This document shows, one piece after another, positions 6,246 through 6,755 of a stretch of DNA of 6,755 nt (the first letter of the stretch is position 1; every line of letters begins with the position of its first letter). The DNA comes from Neisseriaceae bacterium (GTDB taxonomy: Bacteria; Pseudomonadota; Gammaproteobacteria; Burkholderiales; UBA11063), in the NCBI GenBank assembly GCA_947499925.1, contig CANMQR010000035.1, positions 1-6,755 on the forward strand. The letters run 5' to 3'. The translations under genes and the position numbers were made by a program. The notes beneath the pieces are model-generated. The model had not been told where the DNA came from. It was given only the letters and a program-made list of their open reading frames with translations, and made no database searches.

Positions 6246-6755
6246 ATGATTAATAAAAATGGTTTGAAAATATTAAATATATATATTTTAGCAAGTTTTG
6301 TTGCTTCATGCGGGATTACACATTTGCCTGGTGATGTGCAAAATTCAATAGGACAAACTGAATCTGGGATTGCGTCAGCAACCAAGAAATTATCTCAGGC
6401 AAAATCTATTCAAAAGAATAATTTTGTGGATCATACTTCAACTGGATATTTTGGAAATCAAGTAATTATGCAAACTAATACTGATTTTCTACCGCCAGTT
6501 TTTAATAATCAAATTCAGATTGATAAACAATTTTATGGAATGAAGTCAATTTCAAATGGGATTACCGAATTAACAAGAGTTCCAACAATCCTTGATTTGT
6601 CTGGTACTCAGGATACTGCATCTGATAGCTGTAATGAAGTTAGGATTACGCAGCAAGATGGAAGTCTAATTGATTTATTAAATTCAATAGCATCTAGATG
6701 TGATTTGAGTTGGGCGTATAGGGATGGGAAGATTATTCTATCAGATACTGAGACC
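6246..6755 (+). CDS. Lipoprotein secretin of type IVb pilus (PilN/BfpB/TcpC type), N-terminal part
   Basis: The frame is open from the ATG at 6246 to the window edge (170 residues), so the gene is truncated by the window. AGGA at 6236-6239, overlapping the previous stop, sits 6 bases upstream. The N-terminus is a lipoprotein signal with lipobox VASC, so C22 should be lipidated; this fits the lipoprotein secretins of type IVb pili, which form the outer-membrane pore for the pilus. Residues about 82-170 (LPPVF onward) look like the secretin N-terminal domain, ending in QQDGSLIDLLNSIASRC, LSWAYRDGKIILSD and TET, the place where this family usually continues into an ETRTF-like strand. Two cysteines, C129 and C152, lie in this periplasmic domain. 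The secretin barrel itself is beyond the window, so the call rests on lipobox, N-domain and neighbour. Another STN-containing lipoprotein is the main alternative. Confidence 0.8.
   Translation, partial: MINKNGLKILNIYILASFVASCGITHLPGDVQNSIGQTESGIASATKKLSQAKSIQKNNFVDHTSTGYFGNQVIMQTNTDFLPPVFNNQIQIDKQFYGMKSISNGITELTRVPTILDLSGTQDTASDSCNEVRITQQDGSLIDLLNSIASRCDLSWAYRDGKIILSDTET

Overview
The window is AT-rich DNA (G+C roughly one third by eye) with all genes on the + strand. It looks like an AT-rich proteobacterium. The SMC protein is worded like betaproteobacterial SMCs: SSAKQLRGESMQDIIFNGS near the ATP site, ISIKRVLTR, GYAVIEQGMISRI, and NPAPFCLLDEVDAPLDD with VTMQEKG at the C-terminus. My best guess is an unusually AT-rich betaproteobacterium, possibly a deep-branching Neisseriales-type lineage. 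That is inference from remembered family sequences, and an AT-rich gammaproteobacterium is not excluded.

Layout. (1) Positions 1-1002: the 3' part of a gamma-glutamyltransferase gene (ggt), with the end of the large subunit, the catalytic threonine and the whole small subunit. (2) Positions 1009-4452: a complete smc gene for the chromosome-condensing SMC ATPase, only 6 bases after ggt and so probably co-transcribed with it. (3) Positions 4453-4791: a non-coding gap holding a degenerate tandem repeat of about 43 bp, a short inverted repeat of the ATCCCAAA / TTTGGGAT type, and a perfect 11-bp dyad (TTTTTTGCGTA / TACGCAAAAAA) directly upstream of a weak promoter-like sequence. (4) Positions 4792-6755: four tightly packed genes at the head of what looks like a type IVb pilus operon. 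They are a small exported protein of unknown function, a cytosolic helical or coiled-coil protein of unknown function, an exported TcpQ/PilL-like protein, and the start of a lipoprotein secretin of the PilN/BfpB/TcpC kind, which runs off the window.

The two halves are functionally separate: glutathione metabolism plus chromosome organisation on the left, and an envelope pilus machine on the right. In the pilus operon the secretin would form the outer-membrane pore, and the TcpQ-like protein is expected to help it assemble or localise. The two unassigned proteins are candidates for accessory parts. The pilin, assembly ATPase, inner-membrane platform protein and prepilin peptidase would be expected beyond position 6755. 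The least explained material is the intergenic dyad and repeats and the two unassigned pilus-operon proteins.
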